Assembly: GCA_964530825.1 (NCBI GenBank)
Contig: CAZHCA010000026.1
Coordinates: forward strand, 1 to 60,740
DNA: 60,740 bases
Direction of reading: 5' to 3'
Source: CAZHCA01 sp964530825
GTDB lineage: Bacteria > Bacteroidota > Bacteroidia > Chitinophagales > Saprospiraceae
How positions within the stretch are numbered: the stretch's first letter is position 1; the number at the start of each line of letters is the position of its first letter. This document shows, in pieces, positions 8,592-17,017 of the stretch. The notes under the pieces were generated by a model that was not told the DNA's origin, made no database searches, and was given only the letters and a program-made list of their open reading frames with translations. A program made the position numbers and the translations under genes.

Positions 8592-9326
8592 ATGAAAAAG
8601 TTGAATCCCACTATCCTTGTCCTGAGTACCGTATTTATGCTTTTATTATCATCCTGCGGAAATGAAAAGAAAAGTGAATCACAAAAATCTGCTGGGCAAG
8701 AAGAACAAAAAAGTAGCGAAACTGCTCCTGAAATAATTTTTGAAAATAATTATGCAAAGGTTGTAAAAATTAGCCTTGCTCCAGGCGAATCTCAACCAAT
8801 CCATGACGGAGCAAGCAGAGTCATTTATTCATTAACTGATTACTCTATTGATTGGGAAGAAAAAGGAGAAAATTTAGGGACTATAACATGGAAAAAGGGA
8901 GATATTCATTTTCATGAGGCTGGTAAACACGCTGCAAAAAACAATGGAACCACTACAGCTGAATGGTTAGTTTTTGCCAAGAAAAATACAGATTTAGCAG
9001 ATTGCGGATACAATACCGTAGAGAATGATGTAAACTCCGTATCACCCGAGTATGCTCAACTCTTATTTGACAACGACGAATTTAGAGTTACTCGAGTAAA
9101 ACTGCCAAAAGGAGAAAGTATTCCAGCTCACTCGGGTGTTAATCGTGCTGTTTATTCGCTTTCTAATTACGAACTAAAATATGAATCTGATGCGGAAGGC
9201 AGTGTTGAAAAGCAATTTAAATTGGGAGATGTACATTGGCATCAGGCCTGTATGCATAGTTTAGAAAATGATGGTGAAACGGAAGCAGAGTTTTTGGTGG
9301 TTAGCTACAAGCGAAAAGATACATAG
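8592..9326 (+). CDS. Lipoprotein with two tandem cupin-like domains
   Basis: 244 residues. The N-terminus is a lipoprotein signal with lipobox LSSC (Cys22), then a charged Ser/Lys/Glu linker. Two copies of the same fold follow: FENNYAKVVKISLAPGES, SRVIYSLTDYSI, GDIHFHEAGKHAAKNNG (about 50-130), and FDNDEFRVTRVKLPKGES, NRAVYSLSNYEL, GDVHWHQACMHSLENDG (about 155-240). Each repeat keeps His residues in H-x-H and a later H, as in cupin metal sites. It should be an anchored, periplasm-facing protein with two potential metal or ligand sites. Codon use is clearly richer in A/T than in the flanking genes, which suggests transfer. Function unknown; the repeats come from internal duplication. Confidence 0.7.
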   Translation: MKKLNPTILVLSTVFMLLLSSCGNEKKSESQKSAGQEEQKSSETAPEIIFENNYAKVVKISLAPGESQPIHDGASRVIYSLTDYSIDWEEKGENLGTITWKKGDIHFHEAGKHAAKNNGTTTAEWLVFAKKNTDLADCGYNTVENDVNSVSPEYAQLLFDNDEFRVTRVKLPKGESIPAHSGVNRAVYSLSNYELKYESDAEGSVEKQFKLGDVHWHQACMHSLENDGETEAEFLVVSYKRKDT

Positions 9327-9419
9327 CAGTACTGTTGGCTATTACATTTAATGGAAATGGAAGACGTATTTGTAGAATGAAAAATATTGAGGGCTTGGTT
9401 TATTTAAAACCACCTCCAC

Positions 9420-9599
9420 TCACCACTCTTCCTCCTCCTGCCTGGCGAGCAGCAGGCTGCCCGGTTGCCAGAAGGCATATTCATCCTCTTCGGTAAAGTC
9501 ATTGTCGAGCAGGGTGAAGCGGGCAGTGTGGGCAGCGATTCAGGCGATAGCAATTACTTTATTCTGGTAGGGTTCAAGCATATCTAAGAATTCGAGCAA
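9420..9599 (-). pseudogene. C-terminal remnant of an unknown protein, one nonsense codon
   Basis: The minus strand reads LLEFLDMLEPYQNKVIAIA, an in-frame TGA, then IAAHTARFTLLDNDFTEEDE and a tail ending QEEEEW and a stop. The continuity across the TGA (probably from CGA or CAG) suggests a broken gene. Its upstream end is fused out of frame to the start of a DUF5615-type toxin. I do not recognise the family with certainty. Confidence 0.4.
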
Positions 9600-9637
9600 A
9601 TGGATCGCGGTAAGTGGGCATCAATGATAAATCTCAT
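9584..9637 (-). pseudogene. Truncated DUF5615 (PIN-like) toxin start
   Basis: Only 17 codons remain: MRFIIDAHLPRSICSNS and a stop. MRFIIDAHLP is the typical start of DUF5615 PIN-like toxins, with the first catalytic Asp. The ATG overlaps the antitoxin stop as ATGA, the normal arrangement of DUF433-DUF5615 pairs. The rest of the toxin is lost, so the module cannot make a toxin. Confidence 0.6.
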
Positions 9638-9675
9638 GCTGCAAAAGGAATAACGATGTGTCCTTTGGTCGTAAC
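9609..9675. repeat. Direct repeat copy 1 (antitoxin end plus toxin start)
   Basis: About 67 bases nearly identical to 10307-10373, covering the last codons of the DUF433 gene and the first ten codons of the toxin. Only a few substitutions separate the copies. Both break off at the same toxin codon. Confidence 0.75.
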
Positions 9676-9879
9676 GGCTAGCACGGCAAAAGCGAGGCAG
9701 GCCTGTATGTCTGCTTCTTCCAGATCCGGAAATTCTTCCAGGATATCTTCCTTGGTATCGCCCGCTGCGAGATACTCCAGAATAGCTGCTACGGGGTAGC
9801 GTAAGTGGCGAATGGCTGGTTTCCCATGGCAAATGGCTGGGTCAATAGTAATGCGTTTTAGTAGCTCGCTTTGTTCCAT
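9634..9879 (-). CDS. DUF433 family antitoxin (orphan)
   Basis: 81 residues. The protein matches the DUF433 pattern: ITIDPAICHGKPAIRHLRYP, then a winged-helix-like VAAILEYLAAGDTKEDILEE and FPDLEEADIQACLAFA. DUF433 proteins are antitoxins of DUF5615 PIN-like toxins and bind their own promoter. The frame is intact, with a normal overlap to the toxin start, but the toxin is cut after about ten codons. It may persist as an orphan regulator or as an antitoxin against related toxins elsewhere. No clear promoter was seen in the 70 bases upstream. Confidence 0.75.
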   Translation of the reverse strand: MEQSELLKRITIDPAICHGKPAIRHLRYPVAAILEYLAAGDTKEDILEEFPDLEEADIQACLAFAVLAVTTKGHIVIPFAA

Positions 9880-9950
9880 ATCACTTTTTTATCGTAAGGA
9901 CAAAAATACAAAAAAGGTTCCCGTTACATATGGGATGCCCTATTTAATCC

Positions 9951-10079
9951 ATCGCAAACCGGAGTTTCCATTTGCTTTATCCCGACGAATCGTTTTTCCA
10001 GCCGACCCTGGAAATACTGTTTAATATCGCGGAGCTAATGGATGTAGATGTGTGTGCGTTGTTGGTGCGGAATAAATAG
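9951..10079 (+). pseudogene. C-terminal fragment of an XRE-type HTH regulator
   Basis: This frame reads PDESFFQPTLEILFNIAELM followed by DVDVCALLVRNK and a stop, preceded by no start codon. It matches the last two helices of Bacteroidota XRE regulators (PTLEILFNIAE, DVDVCxLL). The helix-turn-helix itself is gone. It supports the view that 9.3-10.4 kb is a decayed accessory patch. Confidence 0.45.
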
Positions 10080-10306
10080 GGATAGCTCCCGAACGCCCAA
10101 CTTTTTCCGGCAGCAGCTTCAGCCCAGGTGAGGCTGCGATCAGCAAAGCTGTTTTCACATCCGCGTACCTAACGGCACGCGTTAGGGTGTTGGTGAGCGC
10201 ATGTTATTACCCACATGCTGCCCTTAACAGGGCAGGAAAATAAGTGGTGAGGCTTTTTATGGTGCTCCGTCCTGATCCAGACTAAGTTTCAGTGAAGTAT
10301 AATTTG

Positions 10307-10373
10307 GGTAAGTGGGCATCAATGATAAATCTCATGCCGCAAAAGGAATAACGATGTGTCCCTTGGTCGTAAC
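10307..10373. repeat. Direct repeat copy 2, vestige of a second DUF433/DUF5615 locus
   Basis: Copy of 9609-9675. On the minus strand it holds TTKGHIVIPFAA and stop (antitoxin end), overlapping MRFIIDAHLP (toxin start), which then runs into unrelated codons and stops. The upstream antitoxin part is missing. Confidence 0.7.
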
Positions 10374-10419
10374 AGCCGAACCACTAGCGCGAAAAGCTTA
10401 CGAATGCTTAATCTGTAGC

Positions 10420-12621
10420 TCACCCCAACACCTTTTCAAACACCCCAATCACCCGGAAGGCATTGAGGTCGTCGTGTTGTAAGACGATATCCTCGTAGGC
10501 AGGATCGTCGGAAAGGGGCTTGAGGGTGATGGCCTCGTGCTGCCAACCCTCCTCGCTGACGGCCTTGCGGCTGCGGTATTCCTTCACCGTGTAGCAGGAG
10601 CCCAGATCGGCATCCTCGAATTTGGTGTACTCGACCAGCACGATGAGGCCGTTGCGGGAGTCACCGGTATACCGCTTGAAAAGACAGAGTGTGCCATTGG
10701 GGATGACTTTGTTCATGGATTCTCCGATGACAGTACAGGCAAACAGGTCTTCGCGCGGGGTAAACAGCTCCGGAGCGGCGATCCAGGATACCTCGTCGGG
10801 ATGCTGTAGCTCGCCGAAGGTGCCGGCCGCTGCTTGCAGGTCAAAGACAGGGATGCTGTTGCGAAAGGGAATGACTTCGGCAGAAGTGACGATGGTGTAC
10901 GGGCTAGATTCCTCTAATGGTTCACCTTCTATACATGAGCGTAGATAATCGCGTAGATTGGTGTTACAGGCGTAAATATAGGTACCCTTAATGCCGCGCA
11001 GTAAGATGGTCTGATAGATGTTTAGGATATAGTTGCGTAATACCTCCGGGTCGGAGATGGATATTTTGCCCGCCTTATCGTGGTAATGTTCGGGGATGAT
11101 CACGAGCTTTTGCTCTTCCGGATCGTAATCGATCTCGTGGCCAAAAATGATACCCGCGTAGTTGAGGTCGTAGCCCTGTGTGGTGTGGATACAGCCCACC
11201 TCCTGTGTGGCCTTTTCCGAATTAATCCAGTTGGAGATTTCGCTATTCCAGCGCAACCGTATGCCATCCTGCTCAATATCGTAGACTTCCGGTTGGGCTT
11301 TGGATGCCCATTTCCAGGAGTAGCCGGCGATCAGGCGGGCCAGTTTTTCTTCTTTTTCTTTATCAGCAATGGCATCTACCAGGTCAGGGAGATGATCGAA
11401 AAACTGCACGTCGTAGTCCTTCACCTGCTGCAATGCCGAATTGTCGTGCAAGTGGCCATCGAGGAGGCGCTCTACCCAATATACGAAGGCATTACCCCCT
11501 TTTACCCGAAACTGGGATTGTAGTTTTTGCACGATGGTATCCGGTTGGTGCCGCAGTGCTTCAAAATCGGCCGGATGCACGTCGGAAGGTTTGATCGACT
11601 GTTGATGATCATAGAATAATAGGGTCCGTTTAGCCTGTCGGCGAATCCAGTCGAGTTCCGTAGATGTTTCGGGTTCCATGCCAAGCTCCCGGCAAATTTC
11701 ATCGAAACGACCAAAATAAGTACCCAGGTTGGTTCTTTTGCGCAAGCGGTGAGCTTCGTCGACCAAAATGATATCGTAGTCCTTTTTGATCACTTCGGCG
11801 GGCCCGATGACCATGCTGGCAGTCAGGCCTTTGATGTTTTTGAAAATCTGTTTGATTGTATTGCGAAAAGAAGCCATCGGAATGACCAGCGCCGTCTGCG
11901 GATCGGGCCAGATCGTTTTGATTTCTTGGAGTAACTGTTGTATATCGGATTGGTCGTCACCAAATTCGCCGAAATAGAAGTCGTCGAGATTACTTTTTAG
12001 CAATTTGAACAGGAAGATAGCGAGGATGGTCTTGCCGTTGCCTGCGCCACCCTCGATCAGGACGGACCTGATGTTGGGGTCGATCAGGGCCTGCAACATA
12101 TTGCGCAGACCTTTGAGCTGATCGCCAGACAGGCTTTTATAGGGCGAGTATTTAAAGAGGTCGGAGTTGTTGATGTGGTCCAGGGAGTGTCGGGTAATCC
12201 CTTCCTGCCGCAGTTGATCCCAGATGGATTCGAACAAAGACCAGTAAACCTTGCTTTTTTGGTAGTAATTGTGGTTGGCCAGGCCCATATTGGCGTTGAG
12301 CAGCTGATAGACGCCATCGCCAGCCAGGTATTTGATCAGATTGGCTTCGATATCCATGGTTGCGGATTTATTAAAATAATCGCTCATGATCAGGTGAGCC
12401 GAGGTCAGGCGACGCTTCTCTTCATGGTTGAGGTGGGTTGACAGACGGCTGAGGGCATCGGTGGTCTCGCCGACGTAGGCTACTTTCTTTTTCCCGTCGC
12501 TCAAAATGTAAACGATCGGCCAAAGATTAGTCGCGTAGGGGTTGTTTTGTAACTCGTGGATGGTCGTCTGCTGGAATTCATGATGGGATATGACGACCGT
12601 TTTATCCGCATCCGGGGTCAT
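10420..12621 (-). CDS. GIY-YIG nuclease / DUF2075 helicase-like / S24 (LexA-like) protease fusion
   Basis: 733 residues with three parts. (1) An N-terminal GIY-YIG fold at 35-100: Y38, YVG at 49-51, R59, H63 and E92 match the Tyr, Tyr, Arg, His and Glu of the I-TevI active site. (2) A DUF2075 P-loop domain with Walker A GGAGNGKT at 191-198, Walker B VDEAH near 295, and helicase-like HTTQG and FGHEIDYD blocks near 480-500. (3) A C-terminal S24 domain with Ser635 in GESM and Lys680 in TVKEY, the Ser/Lys dyad of LexA and UmuD. The stop of the MazG-like gene overlaps its start by 4 bases (ATGA). A DNA-processing enzyme with a LexA-type self-cleavage switch fits phage defence or DNA-damage response. 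The domains are seen; the function is inferred. Confidence 0.85.
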   Translation of the reverse strand: MTPDADKTVVISHHEFQQTTIHELQNNPYATNLWPIVYILSDGKKKVAYVGETTDALSRLSTHLNHEEKRRLTSAHLIMSDYFNKSATMDIEANLIKYLAGDGVYQLLNANMGLANHNYYQKSKVYWSLFESIWDQLRQEGITRHSLDHINNSDLFKYSPYKSLSGDQLKGLRNMLQALIDPNIRSVLIEGGAGNGKTILAIFLFKLLKSNLDDFYFGEFGDDQSDIQQLLQEIKTIWPDPQTALVIPMASFRNTIKQIFKNIKGLTASMVIGPAEVIKKDYDIILVDEAHRLRKRTNLGTYFGRFDEICRELGMEPETSTELDWIRRQAKRTLLFYDHQQSIKPSDVHPADFEALRHQPDTIVQKLQSQFRVKGGNAFVYWVERLLDGHLHDNSALQQVKDYDVQFFDHLPDLVDAIADKEKEEKLARLIAGYSWKWASKAQPEVYDIEQDGIRLRWNSEISNWINSEKATQEVGCIHTTQGYDLNYAGIIFGHEIDYDPEEQKLVIIPEHYHDKAGKISISDPEVLRNYILNIYQTILLRGIKGTYIYACNTNLRDYLRSCIEGEPLEESSPYTIVTSAEVIPFRNSIPVFDLQAAAGTFGELQHPDEVSWIAAPELFTPREDLFACTVIGESMNKVIPNGTLCLFKRYTGDSRNGLIVLVEYTKFEDADLGSCYTVKEYRSRKAVSEEGWQHEAITLKPLSDDPAYEDIVLQHDDLNAFRVIGVFEKVLG

Positions 12622-12938
12622 AGTTCGTTGTATTTTTTGGCCGTCCCTTTGGCTTTGGCTACGGGGTATTTTATACTGTTGTGTTGGATCTTTTCCAGCA
12701 CAATTTCTTTGACGTCAAAGTCGTATTTATCGGCTAGCAGAAAGGCATAGGCAAACACATCGGCCAGTTCCTCTTTTACTTTTTCCCGCTTGGCGTCTTC
12801 GGGGGCTTTCCAGAGGAACTGTTCGAGCAGTTCACCCGCTTCAACACTGAGGGCTACTGAGAGGTCCTTAGGGTTGTGAAATTGTTCCCAGTCGCGTTCG
12901 TTGCGGAATTTGATGAGTGCGGCAATAATCTCCTCCAT
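12618..12938 (-). CDS. MazG-like nucleotide pyrophosphohydrolase
   Basis: 106 residues, normal for the compact all-alpha NTP pyrophosphatase type. Motifs are NERDWEQFHNPKDLSVALSV, EAGELLEQFLW (metal-binding Glu residues) and KEELADVFAYAFLLADKYDF (EExxD-like). These enzymes hydrolyse dNTPs or modified or non-canonical NTPs to the monophosphate. I chose the ATG at 12938, which starts MEEIIAALIKF; a longer in-frame reading to 13070 would swallow the promoter. It leads a two-gene operon with the GIY-YIG/DUF2075/S24 gene (4-base overlap), so nucleotide hydrolysis and DNA processing are probably used together. Confidence 0.88.
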   Translation of the reverse strand: MEEIIAALIKFRNERDWEQFHNPKDLSVALSVEAGELLEQFLWKAPEDAKREKVKEELADVFAYAFLLADKYDFDVKEIVLEKIQHNSIKYPVAKAKGTAKKYNEL

Positions 12939-12958
12939 ACGTGTGTGTTTAGGATGAT

Positions 12959-12990
12959 AAAATATAGGAAGGAAAAGCGGGGAATGCAAA
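12959..12990 (-). promoter_or_regulatory. Predicted promoter of the MazG-DUF2075 operon
   Basis: On the minus strand TTTG (12990-12987) is followed by 20 bases and TATATTTT (12966-12959), 7 of 8 matches to TAnnTTTG. The start codon is about 20 bases further on. No palindromic operator is visible between them. Confidence 0.55.
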
Positions 12991-13105
12991 ACCGGCAAAT
13001 TGAGGATACTGCCCGGACCGATCCAAGCGATCCAACCTTTGCTCCGTCCAATGAAGCCAAGGAAAACCAATTAGTTCATCATCAGAACCAGCCCCTTCCG
13101 TCATT

Positions 13106-13207
13106 ATGCTACAGCATTTTGAAGAATACATATACAAATCCGACACCAGTGTACAGCACAAAGGGTCGTATTATGTCATCGATCATGCAAAACCTCCGGA
13201 AAAATAG
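13106..13207 (+). CDS. Possible 33-residue small protein
   Basis: The reading MLQHFEEYIYKSDTSVQHKG followed by SYYVIDHAKPPEK and a stop has plausible composition (acidic and aromatic, no rare codons) and lies alone between the MazG promoter and the gene at 13294. It could be a small protein or the tail of a lost gene. No family is recognised. Confidence 0.25.
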   Translation: MLQHFEEYIYKSDTSVQHKGSYYVIDHAKPPEK

Positions 13208-13293
13208 ACCGATACGGTTTATGTAATCTTCCCCAAACACACACCCCCGGCTATATTGCGGGGTACAATTTTCTCGCCAGCGCGCACTTCAAA

Positions 13294-13692
13294 ATGGCTC
13301 GTTGGTGCCGATTTTTGGAAAATATGTATTTTCTGGAAAATGAACTTGACAACTCAACGAAGATCTACCAGTCTACTATGGATCGACTCGGCGATCAGAT
13401 CGGCAACCACAACCTGATCTACCTCGATTCCAACCAGCATTTTGAATTAGCTATTCAGTACTACCACAAAGCCATTCAACTCCACTCGGAGGGGCGAACC
13501 TACCGCATCGAGACCCGCAAGCAATTTTTTCTGGAAGACGACTATAACGACCACCTCAAGCACTTCTGTGCTGCGATCGAACGCTACCGCATGAATACGG
13601 GGGCAATGCGCAAAAAAGTCGACAGCCTGCGCGAGATCTCCCAAGAGAAGTCGATCCTGTATGAGTATGAGAACTACTTTCCGAGGGGTTGA
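13294..13692 (+). CDS. Hypothetical helical protein
   Basis: 132 residues, or 122 if it starts at the ATG at 13324 (MYFLENELDN), which I think more likely because the first ten residues are odd. It is predicted mostly helical and rich in charged and aromatic residues (HFELAIQYYHKAIQLHSEGR, NDHLKHFCAAIERYRMN), with a TPR-like feel to the first segment but only one repeat. There is no signal peptide or membrane segment. Good coding composition and a strong hairpin downstream support a real gene. I do not recognise the family. It might belong to the accessory patch, as it sits divergently from the MazG operon. Confidence 0.55.
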   Translation: MARWCRFLENMYFLENELDNSTKIYQSTMDRLGDQIGNHNLIYLDSNQHFELAIQYYHKAIQLHSEGRTYRIETRKQFFLEDDYNDHLKHFCAAIERYRMNTGAMRKKVDSLREISQEKSILYEYENYFPRG

Positions 13693-13845
13693 GGGAGAGG
13701 AAAACCCCTTAACTGGAATTGGTAAAGGGATTGGTCAAATATGGGGTTATCCCCAAGGAGTTTTAGGGGTTTGGCCGCGTTAAGCCACTTCTCACAGTAC
13801 TGGTGAGCAATGGGGTTCTCCTGGACTCATACAAGTAGCTGCAAG

Positions 13846-13897
13846 CTTCCCCCCTTTTGTAGCCTTCTCCTTTGGGGAGTCTTACAAAAAGGGGGAG
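13846..13897. terminator. Bidirectional terminator hairpin
   Basis: C-rich arm ending CCCTTTTGTA pairs with TACAAAAAGGGGGAG across an inner CTCC/GGAG stem. It lies between the convergent genes ending at 13692 and 13907, with T or A runs on both sides. Confidence 0.6.
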
Positions 13898-13906
13898 GCT
13901 ACATTC

Positions 13907-16900
13907 CTACTGCAATTTAAAAATAGGCTTAGTGATCGTCTCGTCCTCCGTTTGTATCACAAGTTGATAAACCCCAGCAGGCAGGCCGGACAGCCGGAGC
14001 CGGAACAGGTGGGGCTCCAGTTGTTGCAAGCTCCGTCCCAGGTTTTGTCCCCGAATGTTGTAAAGGGTTATGTTGGCCTGCATAAAATCTGTATCCTCGC
14101 TCTGCACGATGACCAAATCGGTTGCCGGATTGGGCGCAAGCAAGATATCATCCGTCGTTAACTGCTGATCGGCTTGTGCGGGAGGCAGTTGGTAGGGTAG
14201 GTCAACCGACAGCATATGTACATGGTGACGAATCTGCCAGGAAGGAGCGACAACGCCAAAGGTATCGAGCATACCCTCCAGTTCGGTTTGTAGTATCCAT
14301 TCATCTTTTTCGGTACCGGGCAGCAAGAAGATAAAACCGCCCCGGTCAAACTCCTCTTCGCCCAGAAAGGTGCGCTCTGCTAACAGGGCGTCGGTACTGC
14401 TGTATACTGCGGTGAATAATTGTTGGTCTTTGCTGCCAAACGGGTCATGGGTATACCCTGGATAACTAAAGGGTTGCGGCAGCTGCTGATAGCCAGCCAA
14501 GGTGTAGGTGCCATCCGCATTGGCTACTAAGGCTTCGGGAATGCGGTTGCCTTCTATTTTACGAGCACTAATGAGTGTACCAAAGGGGTCTATTTTGACT
14601 ACAAAGCCGGCCGAGGAACAATTCACTCCTGTATGCTGTAGGGTGAGGCGGTCAAATTCCAGTTTTCCGCGAAAGCGGCCAGCCAACAGGACATTGCCCC
14701 GGGCGGTAATGCTTAAATCGATGGCGTACCAGGCATCATTGCCCGACCACTCCCGTTCTAGCAGGACTGTACCGGCCGGACTTACTTTGACCAGGCGTCC
14801 GTAGATCGCACCAAAATTACAGGGCACATTATAATTATGGCCAATGTTGTTGAGTACGAGCCATAGATTACCCGCCGCATCGAAATCGGCTGCATAAGTG
14901 GGGCCTCCGGAGGGCCAATACAGTTCAGGCTCCAGACTCGTTGCCCAGACCAGAGTACCATCGGGTGTATAGCGGGCTACAAAGTAGGTCGGATTAATCC
15001 CTGAAGAGAGGATGACCTCGCCAAGGCGAGCTTGGTTGCGGTAATTGCCGAGCACCCACAGGTAACCCTGTGCATCGGTACGCAAACGAAAAATTTGCCC
15101 ACCACCCAGCGATAATGTTTTCACCCACAGCTCTTCTCCTTGATCATTTATCCGCGCCAGATAAACGTCTCCCGCCCCCGATGGAATCGTAGTGGAGCCT
15201 ATTTGCGAGGAGACAACATACCGGCCACCAACATACACCCCATGGTCGGGCGCTTCCGAGATAAAGGGCGCATCGGCAGTAACGTAAGATCCCGGCAGTG
15301 CCAATAACCATTCGGTGTGTCCGGCTTGATCCAGACGGGTCAGATAGCCATCCCCATGGTGTTCCGCAGTAGACAGCGGTTGTTTGCCCTGGCTAAACCT
15401 AATCCGGTTAGCGCTAAAATTAACTGACCCGGAAGAATATAAGCTTCCGTCCGTTCCGCGGACCAGGCCCAGGCTGTACACCCACCGCCCCGAGGCATCG
15501 TCGCGCAAAGCCGGCGTAATGCTCTGTTGCCAACGCACCGGATGGGGGGGCGCAGATGGTTCTTCTGTCATCTCCGGGTCGACCGCATAGAGCTGGTATC
15601 CCAGATCAATATTTCCGCCCAATAGATAGAGCAAGTTATCTACCTCTCCCAAGAAAGTGGTGTACGACCAGGCCCTTTGCGCCGCGATCACCGGTAACCG
15701 AACCGGACCTTGCCCGGCAGAAATGATCCAGGCCTCTCGGCCCTGCTCAGCCGTAAAGGCCTCCATAGCTATGCTTCCATCACTCAAGCCCAGCGACCGC
15801 GACCGGTCAACCAGGCCTACGCTGTTGGCCCCTCCGGTATGCAGATCGTAGAAATGGAGTTCATTTGAAAAAAGGACGGGCTCCAGTCCATGTTCTCTTG
15901 TCTGTACATGAAAAAGAAACAAGCTGTCATTGACCCGGGTTCGGTAGTTGATGTTTTCCTCGAAGGCCAGGCCCGCCGAGCGCCGCACGGTTCCTTCCCG
16001 GGTGCCATCGCTTACCCAGTGTTCCTGAGAACCAGGAATATTTGTATAGGCCAAAAAATGGATTTTCCCTGCACTTTCGTGCAAATAATCAGGGAATGAG
16101 GAAGGCACGACCTTGCCCGTTGCTTCAGGGGCAATATCTTTCAGTAAAAAGGTGCCCTCAGCAGTACCGTCGGTACGCCAAAGTTCCGAGCCGTAGGTGA
16201 GGGTTGGTGCCGGAAACAGGAAAAGACTATCGCGCAAACTGGCCCCCGACCATGCCCCATAAAGCCGGTTCTGCTCGTCCCAATCGTCAAACTGATAATA
16301 ATACTGAGGAGCGGAGTCGCCACCTTCGTAGCGCAATAGCTGGTCACCCTCGCGCCAGAGCAAGCGCTTCCCTAACGGAACAAAGTTGTATACGGTCTCC
16401 GCTGCCCGCCAAAAGAATTCTACGCCTAGTTGCGGCCCTGCCCGGTATACCCGGTGGTTTTGTGCCCCATCCGAAACAGACCAGAAGTATTGCCCCTGCC
16501 ATATGACTCCAGGTAGATTAGGATTAGGCGGAGGAGCAGAGCCCAGGTTTTGTACGGCCAAAGTTTGGGCGTTTACCGCCAATATAGCGATATCAACAAG
16601 TAGGAAGATTTGGGTGTCTGAGTGCTGCAAGAAGCGAACCTGATCTGCGTTGGCAGTATACAATTCTACCGTGGATGCCTCCTTTTGGCCGGACCAAAAC
16701 CAAAGGGTTACCCGACCTGCTCCAAAGCGGTTCCTGCGTTCTTTTTCTATCCAAAAGACGCCCTGAGGAGTACTCGTGAAATCAACCAGAAAGGTCACAC
16801 CGGAGCTTCGCTCGGTAAACATCCCCGTTTGGGTATCAAACTGCCAAAGTTGATTGGTTTGATCCTCCGTCCGTTCGGATGAAAAAAAGATATATTGGGC

Positions 16901-17017
16901 AAAAATACCCCGTTGTTGAAATGCTTCCGCCGTGGTGGGCAGGGAAAAGGCCTTGATTTGCGCACGTATGTGTACACCACACGAGAGGAGAGTAAGTAGC
17001 AGCAGAATGATTTTCAT
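13907..17017 (-). CDS. Large secreted T9SS cargo protein with ELWxTDGT repeats
   Basis: 1036 residues from the ATG at 17017 (MKIILLLLTLLSCGVHIRAQ, a clear signal peptide); an upstream ATG at 17044 adds nine residues. The N-terminal half has repeats of the type SELWRTDGTAEGTFLLKDI and EHWVSDGTREGTVR, known from secreted Bacteroidota proteins and probably forming a propeller. The middle (about 480-940) has further beta repeats. The last ~75 residues are a type A T9SS sorting domain (APNPATDLVIVQSED, LYNIRGQNLG, LPAGVYQLVI, KPIFKLQ). So it crosses the outer membrane by T9SS and is released or anchored on the surface. No enzyme motif is seen. It may bind polymers or act in adhesion. Confidence 0.85.
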   Translation of the reverse strand: MKIILLLLTLLSCGVHIRAQIKAFSLPTTAEAFQQRGIFAQYIFFSSERTEDQTNQLWQFDTQTGMFTERSSGVTFLVDFTSTPQGVFWIEKERRNRFGAGRVTLWFWSGQKEASTVELYTANADQVRFLQHSDTQIFLLVDIAILAVNAQTLAVQNLGSAPPPNPNLPGVIWQGQYFWSVSDGAQNHRVYRAGPQLGVEFFWRAAETVYNFVPLGKRLLWREGDQLLRYEGGDSAPQYYYQFDDWDEQNRLYGAWSGASLRDSLFLFPAPTLTYGSELWRTDGTAEGTFLLKDIAPEATGKVVPSSFPDYLHESAGKIHFLAYTNIPGSQEHWVSDGTREGTVRRSAGLAFEENINYRTRVNDSLFLFHVQTREHGLEPVLFSNELHFYDLHTGGANSVGLVDRSRSLGLSDGSIAMEAFTAEQGREAWIISAGQGPVRLPVIAAQRAWSYTTFLGEVDNLLYLLGGNIDLGYQLYAVDPEMTEEPSAPPHPVRWQQSITPALRDDASGRWVYSLGLVRGTDGSLYSSGSVNFSANRIRFSQGKQPLSTAEHHGDGYLTRLDQAGHTEWLLALPGSYVTADAPFISEAPDHGVYVGGRYVVSSQIGSTTIPSGAGDVYLARINDQGEELWVKTLSLGGGQIFRLRTDAQGYLWVLGNYRNQARLGEVILSSGINPTYFVARYTPDGTLVWATSLEPELYWPSGGPTYAADFDAAGNLWLVLNNIGHNYNVPCNFGAIYGRLVKVSPAGTVLLEREWSGNDAWYAIDLSITARGNVLLAGRFRGKLEFDRLTLQHTGVNCSSAGFVVKIDPFGTLISARKIEGNRIPEALVANADGTYTLAGYQQLPQPFSYPGYTHDPFGSKDQQLFTAVYSSTDALLAERTFLGEEEFDRGGFIFLLPGTEKDEWILQTELEGMLDTFGVVAPSWQIRHHVHMLSVDLPYQLPPAQADQQLTTDDILLAPNPATDLVIVQSEDTDFMQANITLYNIRGQNLGRSLQQLEPHLFRLRLSGLPAGVYQLVIQTEDETITKPIFKLQ

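Noticed and set aside
10160..10185. Inverted repeat CCTAACG/CGTTAGG as an operator
   Set aside because: Arms are short, no promoter is near, and the surroundings are decayed.
10420..10700. Idea that the S24 part is a separate LexA gene
   Set aside because: The frame is continuous with DUF2075 and there is no HTH or internal start with good spacing.
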